From Caprella mutica (taxonomy: Eukaryota > Arthropoda > Malacostraca > Amphipoda > Caprellidae): a stretch of DNA of 64,000 nt. This document shows positions 24,285 to 35,682 of the stretch, in pieces. The notes beneath the pieces are model-generated. The model did no database searches and was not told where the DNA came from. It worked only from the letters and a program-made list of their open reading frames with translations. The stretch is taken from positions 319,035 to 383,034 of the forward strand of contig CANNZV010000268.1 of assembly GCA_947561585.1 (NCBI GenBank), given 5' to 3'. Position 1 is the stretch's first letter, and each line of letters opens with the position of its first letter. The position numbers and the translations under genes are program-made.

Positions 24285-25425
24285 CTCCATATTTCAGAGG
24301 CTGAAAAAAAATTTCACAAAAATTCTGAGCCAAGCTAATTTGGCTTATTTTTTGAAGATTTCGAGTCAAAATTAACATGAGAACATAGGAATTTTAATTC
24401 AAAATTTTAAGCCAATTAAGGTGGCTACACACGTTCATGCAAACTTGACAAGTCTACTTGCGCAAGTATTTTGTGCCAGCAAACATGATGGTCTGTAGTA
24501 CGAGACTTGCACAAATATAGACTTGTACAAGTCACTTGAGACATGATTGAATTTGAATCATGCCACCTGTGAGCGTGTGTACTGAGGACATTGATGACTT
24601 GAGAACTATTACGATGAATGTAAAAGAAAATGAGTTTGTTTTACATATACTTCTAATCAATTCGAAGGCAATTTCCCAAATTGATGCGAATTTTGTAGTA
24701 AAACAGACAAAAAATAATTTTGGCAGAAGAAAAATAGAATTGTTATTAATTAATTATGTATAGCTAGTGTATATAGCTAATATATTTGTAGAAAATTAAT
24801 TTTAATATAAATTTAATATATTTCCATTATTTAAACATTCAACTAAAATCAGTGTAAATATGATAATATATGTTAAAGACCATTCTTTACAGCGCTCATT
24901 TCGTTTCTTCTTGTGAGATTTTTGTTTATGTAGCTATAGGACAAAAAGCTTCCAAAGCAAGCGAGTCATCATCAGAACTTGGCATAGTTACAATTTCAAC
25001 AGGAGGCTTGTACAAGTATACCTGTATCGTGTGGTGGCGAAGGGAAATATTCCAATACTTTTACAAATACTTGCGCAAGAAGACTTGTCAAGTTTGCATG
25101 AGCGTTTGTAGCCAGCCACCTTTCGACATATCTGAGTTTTGACCACTTGAAATCTAAGCCAATTAACTGGGGAAAATTTGTGCTTTAGGTCCACCCATGT
25201 TACAGAGTATATATGTCAGTTTAAGTCAATTTATTGGCTTAGATTTCAAAAGGTCAAAACTCAGATATGTCTAATTAGCCTAAAATTTTGAATTAATTCT
25301 TATGCTCATATGTTAATTTTGGCTTGAAAATCTTTAAAAAAATAAGCCAAATTGGTTTGGCTCAGAATTTTTGTGAAGTTTTGGCAGAAAAATTGGCTTA
25401 TAATTATCCAGCCTCTGAAACATGG
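24285..25425. mobile_element. Inverted pair of GCCAA-signature MITEs
   Basis: The left copy starts 'tttcagaggctgaaaaa' and the right copy ends 'ccagcctctgaaacatgg'. Both carry 'gccaaattggcttggctc'-like sequence, a 'tatctgagttttgacc' block and an 'ggaattaattc'-type core. The left copy is interrupted by the element at 24420-25121. Confidence 0.7.
24420..25121. mobile_element. TIR element nested in the GCCAA-signature MITE
   Basis: The ends are GGTGGCTACACACGTTCATG... and its diverged complement, with 'gcaaacttgacaagtcta' on the left and 'agacttgtcaagtttgc' on the right. Internal open frames of 67 and 90 codons cover terminal repeat sequence and show no domain. Confidence 0.65.
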
Positions 25426-25429
25426 AGGT

Positions 25430-25870
25430 CCGCCTCTGATTTTCGATATTTTGACACTTGATATAGGTAAAGGAGCCATTTTAAGATGTTTTTCACGAAT
25501 ACCATTTGTTGTGGAAATATTTCGTTTACGAGATATAGCGCAATTAAGTTTCCGGTTAGGAATAACAATGATCTTGTAGAAAACACAAGACTTTTCTGCC
25601 TTTTAGATTTTTGTGACATGAAATCTTGGTGCTATGAAACTATTAATGTAGTTCACTGTATGATGTATCCGCTAGTTTTTCGTACTGCACACATCATGAT
25701 TATTTAATGACCTGGGCCACCTGGACCCAGGAAGGGGGGTTCAGCAGGGCTCGCCCCCCATTATCGGTTATCCCATATATACGTATTTGTGTTACTATAT
25801 CTTAAATAAACTGCAAATGTACCCTTCCAGACCGCCAAACTTAACCTAACCTATCGGAAACTTAATTGCG
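25430..25870. repeat. Family B copy or fragment
   Basis: It has 'cgatattttgacacttg', 'atttcgtttacgagatatag', 'gtttttcgtactgcacacat', 'catgattatttaatgacctgg' and a G/C-rich core at 25720-25760, followed by 'cttaacctaacctatcggaa'. The same order occurs at 53210-53440 and 55670-55990. Confidence 0.6.
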
Positions 25871-25882
25871 CTAGCCTACAAC

Positions 25883-27077
25883 CCATGTTTCAAAGTGTGC
25901 CAGGAAAGTTGCCAGTTTGGTGAGAAAATGGATGAAGGTCGTCACATTGAAATTTAAGATACTTTGAAGAAGAAATAGGACATCCTAGGGAAGATTCTAC
26001 ACTTGAAAACATCCTTATGAATCATGTCTGATGCATGTGTATCACTTGAGACTATATGAGTGATTAACTTGTTATTTACAGGTTTCTAAACTCATTTTAC
26101 CGGTTCTAGGAATTTTTGCCGTAGAAAAATTCGCCCTTCGAAAATTTGCTGTGAAGAAGAAATATAAATGACATAACTATTCAAATACCTAGAAGTATTG
26201 ATAAAAGAATATTGATAATTATAAAGTAAACCAATTTGTTAAATAACTATACAACTGGAAATTTTAATTTTTTTTAAAAGAATTTATAATTGTAAATATT
26301 AATAGTAGGTGACTATGTAATATCATATATCTGATAAAACTAAGATTCCTAAAATGTAAGTTAACTGTTCATATTTGCAATGTATATTTTAATCGGTAAT
26401 CATATAATTTAGTATCACGAGAGGTCGCTGTATAACATTTGGAGTGTTTATATTGGTTAACTAAATAGTCGAAGCTAATTTCTTTGTTAAGAAAATGTTC
26501 AGTAAAGATGAATAAGATTACTACTGATAGTTAGCTGTGTTTTTTTGGCTAATCCTAGTCAGTTTGCATCACTTCTTCTTAAAAGTCTTAAGTATTGGGT
26601 GTTTAAGATCAAGCTTTTCTAATTATTGATGGTTTCATACCTACCTAATTATATTTTATTTATTTATTCGGTATTACATTGTACGGTTTACCACTTGAAA
26701 TCTGAATTATTGTGCATGGCAAAAATATTTTAAGGTAGAACACAGATAAGAATGCTACATCTAAAATATCTCTCTTGTGAGAGAAACCAAAATTCCATTC
26801 ATTTCTATTTTAGAATTCACAAAAATATGCGATTCTAACGTAATATGAGTCATCCATTATTATTTATATTATTTCCATATAGTTATCAACATACATAGAA
26901 ATAAATATATTCAGTTAAATTATTATTAAAAATATATATAAATATTCCTTACGGCGAAACTTCCTAACAGCGAATTATCCAACGGTGAAAATTCTGACGG
27001 CGAATTCTCCGGTCATCCATTTTACCCCTCAAAAGTTGACAGTATACTGGTGACTTTGTCAATACTTTGAAACATGG
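25883..27077. mobile_element. GTCGCC-signature MITE split by a 917-bp insertion
   Basis: Ends CCATGTTTCAAAGTGTG / ACTTTGAAACATGG. The left part runs to 26100 and the right part resumes at 27018 (cattttacccctcaaaagtt). Against the intact copy at 29273-29538, the two parts join without loss once the inserted element and one CATTTTAC are removed. Confidence 0.8.
26101..27017. mobile_element. Element with GCCG/CGGCGAA subterminal repeats, TSD CATTTTAC
   Basis: Flanked by identical CATTTTAC (26093-26100 and 27018-27025). The left end has 'tttttgccgtagaaaaattc', 'gcccttcgaaaatttgc'. The right end has 'acggcgaaacttcc', 'acagcgaattatcc', 'acggtgaaaattc', 'acggcgaattctcc'. It is similar in design to 8481-9575. 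No ORF. Confidence 0.8.
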
Positions 27078-27249
27078 CCACAACAAATTTTATTATTTGA
27101 AAAAAGAAAAATCTCTTATAAAATGGGTTCATTTACCAATTTTACCTACATAAGTGTCAAAATATCGAAAATCAGAGGCAGACCTAAAGCACAAATTTAC
27201 TTTAATTGGCTTTAACTGACATACATCAGACTCTGTAACATGGAATGTA

Positions 27250-27653
27250 CCAGTCTGTATTTCGTGGTAAATTCCACCGACATTTCGGTCCACTCTGGAA
27301 AATACCTTAGGCTAACAGATGAATTTTAGAGGCTAAATACTACGGATTATACAGTTCCCATTAATTTATTACTGTATTTTAAGGTTTTCTAAACTCCAAC
27401 AGAGAGATTAATCCATCAGAAAACTCAGAGAAAAGACCACTTTTTCCAAAATGGATGTCGGTGGAATTTTTCCCTTTGAAAATATATTCTGGCAAAGTCA
27501 GTGGATTTTTAGCTATTTATTCCCATGTTACCATTAATTTTTGGTGGGTAAATTGGTAAAATGTTGGTGGATCAGCCAAATAACTGAAAATTGATGGTGG
27601 ATTTTTTCAGCTTTTTGAAGTCAGTGGGATTTTTTGCACCAAATACAGACTGG
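27250..27653. mobile_element. MITE, GTGGA-signature lineage, TSD GGAATGTA
   Basis: Ends CCAGTCTGTATTTCGTGG / GCACCAAATACAGACTGG. Identical flanks GGAATGTA lie at 27242-27249 and 27654-27661. GGTGGA / CCACCG words recur across both arms (ggtggaatttttcc, ggtggatcagcc, ggtggattttttcag). The centre is 'ttcccatgttaccattaatt'. Other copies: 29822, 49600, 52190, 53437, 53848, 55300 and 55455. Confidence 0.9.
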
Positions 27654-27829
27654 GGAATGTACTATGTTGGCCGGTGGGACTGGGGCAGGTGGGCTGAGCG
27701 CTGCTCAGGTCTTAGAAACTGTTGTAAATGTAGCCTACGGCCCTTCACCCCTTCCCTATAGGCTTAAAGTAAAACTTGAATTTCATATTTTATAGTTTGT
27801 GACAAGAATTGACAATTAAGTCATAGGTA

Positions 27830-27935
27830 GCTACCTAGTAAAATAGTATGGCTCATAAACTCTCCTTTAGTCTCTCCAAAAATCACCAAATTTCACTCCA
27901 AAATTATCATAATTTCTCTCCAAAATAACTTTGAA
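27830..27935. repeat. Fragment of the CTCTCC-signature MITE
   Basis: 'actctcctttagtctctcca', 'tcactccaaaattatcataa', 'tctctccaaaataac' match 51065-51180. Confidence 0.55.
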
Positions 27936-29206
27936 GCATAGAAAGTTAGAAACTTACTTTAACTTTATTACTTATTAGAAGTAACTTCAAGGTTACTGGA
28001 TAAGGAATATTTCTTTCATTTCTTAAAGCTAAGTCTTAGATAGCCTAATCAGCTTAAAATTTGAAATAATCACTATACACCCAATTCACTAAGGACTCCA
28101 AATCATTCAAAAAAATTATTAGTTATCTAGTAATTAGTCTAGGGCTGGGACAATATGCTTTAAGCATAAAAGAATATTCTTGAGCGTATTTATTGTTAGA
28201 GCATATTTTTTTATGCTCATAAAATATGGCATTTTCTTTCTACAAAGAGAATATGCTCAGAAAATAAAGCATATTCTTTTACAAATGTATCAATAATATT
28301 TTAATGAAAATCTGTATCAAATGTGTATCTTAGGAAGAATTCTTGTATTACTACATTATTGGAACATATGAAGTTACTTCTAGTTAATGGTGTGAAGAGT
28401 TGTGATTCACATCTCACAAACCACATTGACACCATGCCTAAAATTGAGAAAGTCCAACTTCTAGCACGATAGCTCTTTGATTTTACAGATTTGGAAGAGA
28501 TTGATGCCTTGATGGTGATATGAAACGCAAATTTTGTAGCTTGAAAGTTGAAGGTAAGAATAATATACAAATGATTATTATCACTAGAACCTTCAACCTT
28601 GTATATTCTAAAATAATTTAAAATCTTACTTGTAATTCAACATTGCACATTGCTAATCAAGAAATTATGTAGATTATATCAGACAGTATTTTGCATACTC
28701 TATTAACAAATATTCACATTTTAAATTTTTCATAAATGATCTCCTCTAGCTCTATAGACTATAGTTTACATAGGAGAATCCTTTTTCATACCAAAAATAG
28801 TGCACTAACTGCACGATACGTATCTAAAAGCTGAGCAGCGCACCACAGTACAGCGCACCAGATTACGGCGCAGCACTGTAGATTCTATTAGATAGGTATT
28901 TTGAATACAGATTAATGATAAATGGAGTGAATTTGATAGGTAATTATTTTATCAGATTTATGACTAACACCTGACGGTACCTGAATCCAATGAATTTATA
29001 GTACACAGTTTACTTATTTGATGGAGATGTTTAATTTGGAATAGAAAATAAAATTCATCATAGAAAACTGTAATTAAAATTTTATGGGATAACTATCGTA
29101 AACTTTCAGTCTGAGGTGTAAATGAAAACTTATTAGTTAGCCGTTAGGTAGATGTATCGGGGGACGTGCCGTCCCCCCAACCCCTCGGGCCTCTGCCAGG
29201 TCATAG

Positions 29207-29816
29207 AACACGTTGGCGGTCCATGACGTCTATAGACGTCATCATCATCTTGTACAATTGATGCCACCTTCACCATGTTTCAAAGTGTGGCAGGAAAGTC
29301 GCTAGTTTGGTGATAAAAAGGATCAAGGTCGCCACATCCAAGATACTTTGAAGAAGAAATAGGACTTCCTAGTGATGATTTTACACTTGAAAACATCCTT
29401 ATGCATCATGTCTGATGCATGTGCACCACTTGAGAATATCTATGAGTGATTTACTTGTTATTTACAGGCTTCTGAACTTATTTCACCCCTCAAAAGTCGC
29501 CAGTATACTGGCGACTTTGTCCATACTTTGAAACATGGCACCTTCAATACATGTACTTTTGGTTTTTTCACTTTTTTCCATGAAGATATGCTTATTTGCT
29601 ACTGAAAGCTGAACAAAAAGCTCACCGAGTGGGCTGAGGCAGTGCACAACATACACACCTACAGGCTACAATAAACTCGCATATAATAACATTGGAACAG
29701 GACGCCATGCCCATGACACGTCTGGTTCATTTTATGCTGGTAAAAATACGACGTCTATAGATGTCTGTTCAATTTGTGCAAAGTGACATAATTCTGGTGG
29801 ACCTCCCAACGTGTTA
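29207..29816. mobile_element. piggyBac-like MITE, with another MITE inside
   Basis: Left end CACGTTGGCGGTCC, right end GGACCTCCCAACGTG followed by TTAA. The left flank is AGAA instead of TTAA. GACGTCTATAGACGTC at 29227-29242 and ACGTCTATAGATGTC near 29751 are subterminal palindromes. The GTCGCC-signature MITE at 29273-29538 is inserted in it. Confidence 0.55.
29273..29538. mobile_element. GTCGCC-signature MITE, intact, TSD CACCTTCA
   Basis: 266 bp. Ends CCATGTTTCAAAGTGTGG / ACTTTGAAACATGG. Flanks CACCTTCA are identical (29265-29272 and 29539-29546). Words AAGTCGC, GGTCGCC, AGTCGCCAGTATACTGGCGA repeat across it. It is the best reference copy of the lineage. Confidence 0.9.
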
Positions 29817-29821
29817 ACAAT

Positions 29822-30030
29822 TATGCCAGTCTGTATTTGGTGCACAAAATTCCACTGACTTTTTGAAAAAGCTGAAAAAAATCCACCATAAATTTCCAGT
29901 AAATTGGCTGATCCACCAACATTTTACCCATTTTTCCACCGAAAATTAATGGTAACATAGGAATAAATAGCTAAAAATCCACTGACTTTGCTAGAATATT
30001 ATATTTAAGGGGAAAAAATTCCACCGACAT
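29822..30030. mobile_element. GTGGA-signature MITE, truncated right end
   Basis: It starts CCAGTCTGTATTTGGTGC and runs through 'ccaccaacattttaccc' and the 'taatggtaacataggaataa' core to 'ccaccgacat'. There it joins a piece of family B ('gaagtgtgcagaacaacaaa'). Confidence 0.7.
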
Positions 30031-30168
30031 GAAGTGTGCAGAACAACAAACTAGCGGATACAACAAACTTCATAACAGTTATTTACTTTGAGATCATAAA
30101 TAGAAAGTACAGTGGTGCACCGTATTGTGGTGCACCGCTCAGCTTTTAGATACTGTTGAACTGCACTT

Positions 30169-30685
30169 CCAGTCTGCAGAATGAGTCTCTTCTCCCACAG
30201 AGACTTTAATTTGAGACAGTTACTCTCCGACTCTCAGTTGCAGATTCAGAATCTCCCGCAGCTAAATTAATGGTAACATAGGAATTAATTCAAAAACTCC
30301 TGCAGCTAAATTAATGGTAACATAGGAATTAATTCAAGATCTCCCTCTTCTAAAATTCAATCAAAAACTCCCACACCATGTTTCAAAGTATGGAAAAAGT
30401 CACCAGTATACTGGCGACTTTTGAGGGGTGAAATAAGTTTTAAAAACTGTAAATAATGAGTCATAGATGGTCTCAAATGATACAGCTGCATCAGACATGA
30501 TGCATCAGCATAAAGATGTTTTCAAGTGTAAAATCTTCACTAGGATGTCCTACTTCTTCTTCAAAGTATCTTAAATGTGGCGACCTTGATCCATTTTCTC
30601 ACCAAACTGGCGACTTTCCTGCCACACTTCAAAACATGGCTCCCGCAGAGAGTCTTGGAAAAATGTTCCATATTTTGCAGACTGG
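30169..30685. mobile_element. CTCCCGC-signature MITE, TSD CTGCACTT
   Basis: Ends CCAGTCTGCAGAATGAG / TATTTTGCAGACTGG. Flanks CTGCACTT are identical (30161-30168 and 30686-30693). It contains 'aatctcccgcagctaaatta', two runs of 'taatggtaacataggaatta', and a nested MITE at 30376-30639. Confidence 0.85.
30376..30639 (-). mobile_element. GTCGCC-signature MITE nested in the preceding one
   Basis: 264 bp, in reverse orientation to 29273-29538. Flanks CTCCCACA (30368-30375) and CTCCCGCA (30640-30647) form an 8-bp duplication with one change. The 66-codon frame at 30516 is a translation of this MITE. Confidence 0.85.
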
Positions 30686-31554
30686 CTGCACTTGGTTCTT
30701 GACAATAATTATATAGCTGTACTTTTTTTTAGGTTTCTGACAATCTTGCAAAATATGAAAACCAAAAAACACAGTTTATAAATTTAAAAAACTGAAGTTT
30801 AACAATATTCATTCCCCTGGTTCCCTACAAACAACGGTCTGTCGATTCAATGGAACAATCCATCGATTCGAGATCCCAGGCAATCATAAAGAGATTGAAT
30901 CCATCGTCAATCGATACACATTGTTTTAATTTGTTTATAGGGTTGATATTGATTAAATAAAAAAAACTAGGCATACTATTGAGCATAAAAAGCATATTTT
31001 AAAGCATAAAAAGAATATCTTAGAGCATAAAAAGAATATCTTAGAGCATAAAAGGCATATAGCTAATGTATAAAAAGCATATCTCTAAAAGAATATCATC
31101 CCAGCCCTAGTAATTATCTCTATAATCTATTATTTCTATACAACACTAAGTGTGGAAGTAATGAAGGAAAAAACTTAAATGTCGCACCAGGAAATACTAA
31201 TACGTGGAAGCTCAAATTTAAATTAGCTACATGCAAGAGAAAATAAGTAATATATATGGACTTCAAAGACAACAAAATTGATGTTTTTTTAATTGCAAAG
31301 ACTTAAACCTTTTTATTTTTTAAACTTAAAGCTAATTTTTACTCCACTAAATTTGAAAACTTCCCCACTTCTGGTACTTACAAGTGTTATGGTCGGAATT
31401 AACAAAACGCAAAGAAATAAAATAATTTTAATGTTAAAGCATGACAGCTGATTCTAAGTAGGTAACATAAACAAAACTAAAGATAAAATAATTCTATAAA
31501 AAATATGAAGTAGACTAGATTGTTGCAGAGATCATTTGAATATGATGGAATGCA

Positions 31555-34500
31555 TCACAACTCAGGTAGGAAATTAATGCCATCATCCACAGAGTTGTGT
31601 TTGTAGTAATGGTTTGCATCATATGGCACCAATTGAGGCTTGGTTTCATAAACAGAAACTTGAGGCATTCTACATATGTACTCTTCAGGGTTGTACCAAT
31701 CTGATACTTTGGGCAGATCTATTTTATTGGCCCGGCACGATGGACGCACTTCCTTGGCTCTGAAAGAAGAATTCAAATAACCAATTACACGACATTCTAC
31801 AGGGTGACAATTAAATACGGTGAAATAGTAAACTTCTGGAATTTCAACAATTTTATTCTCACAATAAAAAAATGTATCATTATAAAGTTGAGAAGTTGAA
31901 GTTTTATAGTTAGTTAGTTAGTTGTATCCAGAATTCATGGTGCTTCAGCGACGTGGCCATTTCGCACCGCAGATCATTCATTCTTCAGGTTCTCCATCCC
32001 TTATATACGTCTGATGTCAATATTACAGTCTCTCAAGAAGTTAACTAGTCCACCAATGTCAAATACAGCCCCCTCCTTTTCACCCAAAACATTTCTCAAA
32101 ATCTCTCAGTGACTATTCAAGCCAACAGTAGTAGGGAAGTATCTTCTTCTAGATTCGAGATGGTTAGGACATTCAGCTAAGAAATGTTTCACTGTCATTT
32201 GCACGAAGCAATCTTCACAAAGGGGTGGTTCAGCTCTCTCCAACAAATAGTGGTGCGTTAACAATGTATGGCCAATCCTTAGTCGTGTTAAAAGTTTCGA
32301 GAGCGGTCGAGTGAAAGAGCATGACGAAGGCCAGACCTCAATTGAATCCTTTATTTCACGTAGTTTGTTTTCTCAGATTGAATAGCAGTCCATTGTTCCT
32401 TCCATTGTAATCTCAGAGATCGTTTAATGATAGGGTAGTAGTCCTTGCATGGAACGTTTTCGTTATGAGCAGGTCGCTCCATTATAGCTGCACGCTTTGT
32501 TTGCTTGTCAGCCACTTCATTGCCCATGATGCCCACATGTGCTGGGCACCAACAGAAAGTTGCCGTTTTACCCGATTCTTCCAGATCTAAGATTTCCTCA
32601 ATGATCATAGTTATAATTGGGTGAGTTCTGTTGAAATGGGATATAGTCTCCAGTACGCTTTTTGAATCAACAAAGACTACAAATCTACTAAAAGTGGACA
32701 TATTGATGATTTCAATAGCACAGCATATAGCCCACAACTCAGCTGTGAAGATTGAGCTTGCAGGGTGCAGCTTTCTAGTAATTTTATTTCTAATACTAAC
32801 AGCTGCACAACCAACATTTTCCTTATCTTTTGATCCATCGGTATAAACATGAAATTCTGCATTGAAGTTTTACATGTTCTCTTCAGTTTTGAAAATAGAG
32901 ATCTTAAAATGGCTCCCTCTGCCTTCAAATATTCTTGTATTTTCTTAAGCTCTGAGCTGCCTGCATTACAGAGTAGAGGGTGGCCACATTAATCTCTTGA
33001 ATTTCTACAGTTATTATGTTCTTCAGATCTTCTACTGAAGTCGGACTGTAGGAATATACCTACTCTGTTCTTTGTATTCCCCAGAAGATAAAGCCTGGAG
33101 GCGTATGATATTGAGAACGTGCTTGGCAGTCTACGTCACAAAATCTTGAAATCTATCTGATAGGAAACTCAAACATAAGAACATCCATCGACTGCCTTGC
33201 GGTGTGTGCAGCGCATCCAGTGATTCTGAAGATTATTTCTGGGAGGACAAAATCTTCTAACATTTTGCTGTAGTGCTCCAAATTGACCGTCACTGCTTTG
33301 CCTACATCGTCTTCTTTTGTTCTTGGGCTGGAATTTCCTAACCAATTGAATTCAAGAATTGGCAATGTAGACTGGTCTGCACGTTCTCCAAATCTTACAC
33401 CTCCAGTTTTTTTCTCTGGGGAATTTGTTTAACTGTCACACTTCAAAACAAGACCTGAAGAACAAAATATCGGTAGAAATTCACGAGGTTAATGCGATCA
33501 CTCTTTGTGCTGTTATGCAGGCAGCACAAACCTAAAGAATATGCAACAATGTTTGAAGTCAGAGGGGGCTTATCTTAAGATTTTGATTTTCAAAACTGAA
33601 GAGTACTCATAAAAATTAAACTATTCATCTTATAATGATATATTTGTTTTTATTGTGATAATAAAATTGTTGAAGTTACACAGGTTTACTTTTCTACCCT
33701 GTAGAATAAAGCAAGAAAAAAAATCACAGAAACAACACAATCTCTGATGATTGAATAAAATCCTGAGAAGATAAAAGAGACTAAAAAGTAAAAATCAAAT
33801 AGCTAGCTACTTATAATACATATAATTTCATTATTATATTATATTCTTTAATTTTATGTAAATAAAAAAACCTATTGTTTTAAATAAATAAATAATTAAT
33901 CTTTTCACATTTTAAAATAAAAAACAATAAATTAACTTATTTCCATGTTTTGAAAGGAAATAATGTTTAAATAATGATTTAAATTAACTTTTCTCTAACA
34001 TAAGAAAGCACTTACTTGCTTATAAGTTGCTCCTGGAGAGTTCTTCTGACAGTTTCCTGGCAAGTGTTTGCACTCACCAGCTGAGAGAAAACTGGTGAGC
34101 TGTCAGGATGATTCACTTTCTTGGCAGCCTGCGAAACAGTTAGGTATTGTTTTTCAATAAAGTAGTTAAACTTTAAATGTATAAGTACCTACCCTGGCAA
34201 CAAGGATTTATTAAATGGGTATTAGAGGAATATCCCAGGAATCAATTTTTCTTCCCTGGAGTATTCCCCTAAATCCTTGCTGTAAAGAAATTTCTCAAAA
34301 AAATAAACACAAGAAAAACTTTGATCTTAAATTGGTTCGGTAAAGTGGACATGATTTTTAATTGATATTTATTGTATTCTTTTTAATAGGGATTTAACGT
34401 TCACCTTGAAACCAAAGGCCATAAAACTGTTGTCAAAAGGAAATTAGGTAAAAGGTACTCGAAGAGGCAGTCAGAGAGTAAAAGTAGCTGCATGAGTAAA

Positions 34501-35682
34501 ATCACCAACCACCAACGGAGACGAAGCTCATGGATGTAGGAAAGCTACTCCGTGAATGCAGTAACTTACCAAGGAATGTGACAAAAGAAGAGGAAAAAGA
34601 AAAGGTGACAGTAATTGAACTCTACGAGTCTACCTTACACAAAATCTAAGACCTCGTAGTTCAAGAGCATAACCCTAGCGCTATCCTCTAAAACAGAAAC
34701 TAGCATTGAAAAATGATAAAAATGAAAAAAAGACAAGATATAGCTAGTCCAAATTACAACAGTTAGGAACTTAGAGGCCCAGTACAGCAAAGTGTAAATG
34801 ATATTAATTGATTGTTTTCATAACTATGCAAAAATATATTCTGTTAAATTTTGATAACAATTAAATTATAAAGAAATCTATTGAATGTTTGTAATTTCAT
34901 TTATATTTTTCATAGAAATGTTAAACTATGAAATAAATATAATCAATATCTATTGAATATATTCAATTATTCACCAACTATAAACCAGGTTACTGATACT
35001 AATAACAGGTTCTTATCAACAGAAGTTCCATTCTTTCAATCATTATTATTACTAATTAGACCAACTAAAACGAAGTCTTATGTAAGCAGAATAGACAACA
35101 TAAGCATTGATTATTGCGCCACTCTGGGCCTGGGGTGAATGACTCACAGTTTTCTGAATGTTACGAGCTGTGTTCGGAGACGCTATTTTCTTCTCCGTGT
35201 TCAAAGTGACATCCAAGTTACGCTGTTTTATCTCCTCCAACTTCTTGCTGATCTTGAGAGTGTGGTGTGCTGAGGGTCTATCCAAGTGAAGACTTTCGTC
35301 TTTAGTTACAGGAATGGAGGAACTCTCTTCTGAAAAATGGGAAATATTCAATTCAAACACATATTTAATTAGGCATCAATGCCTGAATTGTGTCTAGATA
35401 AATTATATTTTCTTCAAATAACAACCTTTTCTTTAAATTATCAAAGACTCCACCAATAGGAAGTACCTACTTTTATAGATAAATACAACATCAGTGCCTA
35501 TTGTACTCACGTATTGTCAGGCCTTTCAGAGCACTGCGCAGTGTTGCACCCACAGGTACATTGTCTGTGTTGCACAGAGGAGCATATGAAGGCTGCCCGG
35601 GAGCACTGTTATCTATCTTGGCATCCGCAGAGAGGGTATTCACGGAGGCGTGAACTGAAGGGACGGAGTGATTCTCCGCCAT
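31555..35682 (-). CDS. Uncharacterised four-exon protein, possible PPP1R35 (centriole protein) homologue, 223 aa
   Basis: Exons on the minus strand: 35682-35511, 35329-35148, 34128-34016 and 31759-31555. All introns are GT-AG, phases join and the stop is TGA. The N-terminal half is polar and Ser/Thr-rich. A Lys/Glu-rich segment (KISKKLEEIKQRNLD) follows. The C-terminal part has SSPVFSQLVSANTCQETVRR, then NPEEYICRMPQVS and a Tyr/His-rich tail. The 'F..LVS......V...L.E.L' pattern followed by an 'xPExxxxxxPxx' stretch resembles the C-terminal domain of PPP1R35, a protein phosphatase 1 partner that acts in centriole elongation. No clear RVxF PP1-binding motif is seen, so this is a tentative match from memory of the family. 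The gene model is well supported; the name is not. A possible AATAAA lies at 31312-31317 on this strand. Confidence 0.75.
31907..32885 (-). mobile_element. 5'-truncated non-LTR retrotransposon (I-type, RNase H domain and C-terminus), in intron 3 of the preceding gene
   Basis: From about 32860 to 32351 one frame encodes an RNase H domain. It has VYTDGSK (first catalytic Asp), FTAELWA (Glu), VDSKSVLET (Asp) and CPAHVGIMGNEVADKQTK (last His/Asp block). A frameshift follows near 32365; the next frame reads a 'RLRIGHT...H.YLL', 'PPLCEDC', 'VKHFLAECP' zinc-finger-like end typical of such LINE ORF2 proteins. A short TAGT/ACTA tail at 31907-31923 fits the simple-repeat 3' tails of I-type elements. 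The reverse transcriptase and endonuclease are absent, so it is dead. Confidence 0.85.
32895..33045 (-). pseudogene. Transposase C-terminal fragment (mariner-like), minus-strand copy
   Basis: The reading 'LKNIITVEIQEINVATLYSV' plus 'MQAAQ' and an '(C)..EGA' end matches the plus-strand fragment at 33430-33600 with about three quarters identity by eye. It abuts the LINE remnant directly. Confidence 0.6.
33290..33600 (+). pseudogene. Decayed transposase fragment of the mariner-like 'RSPDLTPLDFFLWG' type
   Basis: It reads 'EFPNQLNSRIGNVDWSARSP', then 'NLTPPVFF' and, after a one-base shift, 'LWG'. This is the last catalytic region (P-RSPDLTP-DFFLWG) of a family often mislabelled as histone methyltransferase/mariner. 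Then 'LKNKISVEIHEVNAITLCAV' and 'MQAAQ' follow. Stops and shifts make it non-functional. Confidence 0.65.
34383..34762 (+). repeat. Dispersed repeat family R, copy 3 (in intron 2)
   Basis: 'gatttaacgttcaccttgaa', 'gaagaggcagtcagagag', 'tcatggatgtaggaaagcta', 'acctcgtagttcaagagcat', 'aaccctagcgctatcctcta' in the family order. Confidence 0.7.

Larger units (their letters stand above)
28142..31108. mobile_element. Composite hAT-like element, ends CTAGGGCTGGGA, with 'GCATAAAAAGAATAT' signature repeats
   Basis: The left end is CTAGGGCTGGGACAATATGC and the right end ATATCATCCCAGCCCTAG. GCATA(AAA)..ATAT motifs repeat at both ends (28155-28280; 30968-31090). Flanks GTAATTAG / GTAATTAT suggest an 8-bp duplication, though the left edge is off by two bases. 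Much of its 2.97 kb is later insertions at 29010-29206, 29207-29816, 29822-30030 and 30169-30685. No intact transposase remains. Confidence 0.7.

Noticed and set aside
24560..25142. Open frames of 67 and 90 codons as transposase
   Set aside because: They run into the terminal repeat of the nested element and show no catalytic motif.
25840..25860. CCTAA-type telomere repeat (also near 55820)
   Set aside because: Only about two units, and the words are part of family B.
32631..33365. Several open frames around the LINE (32631 plus, 32677 minus, 33153 minus)
   Set aside because: They are antisense or frame-shifted readings of the RNase H and transposase remnants.
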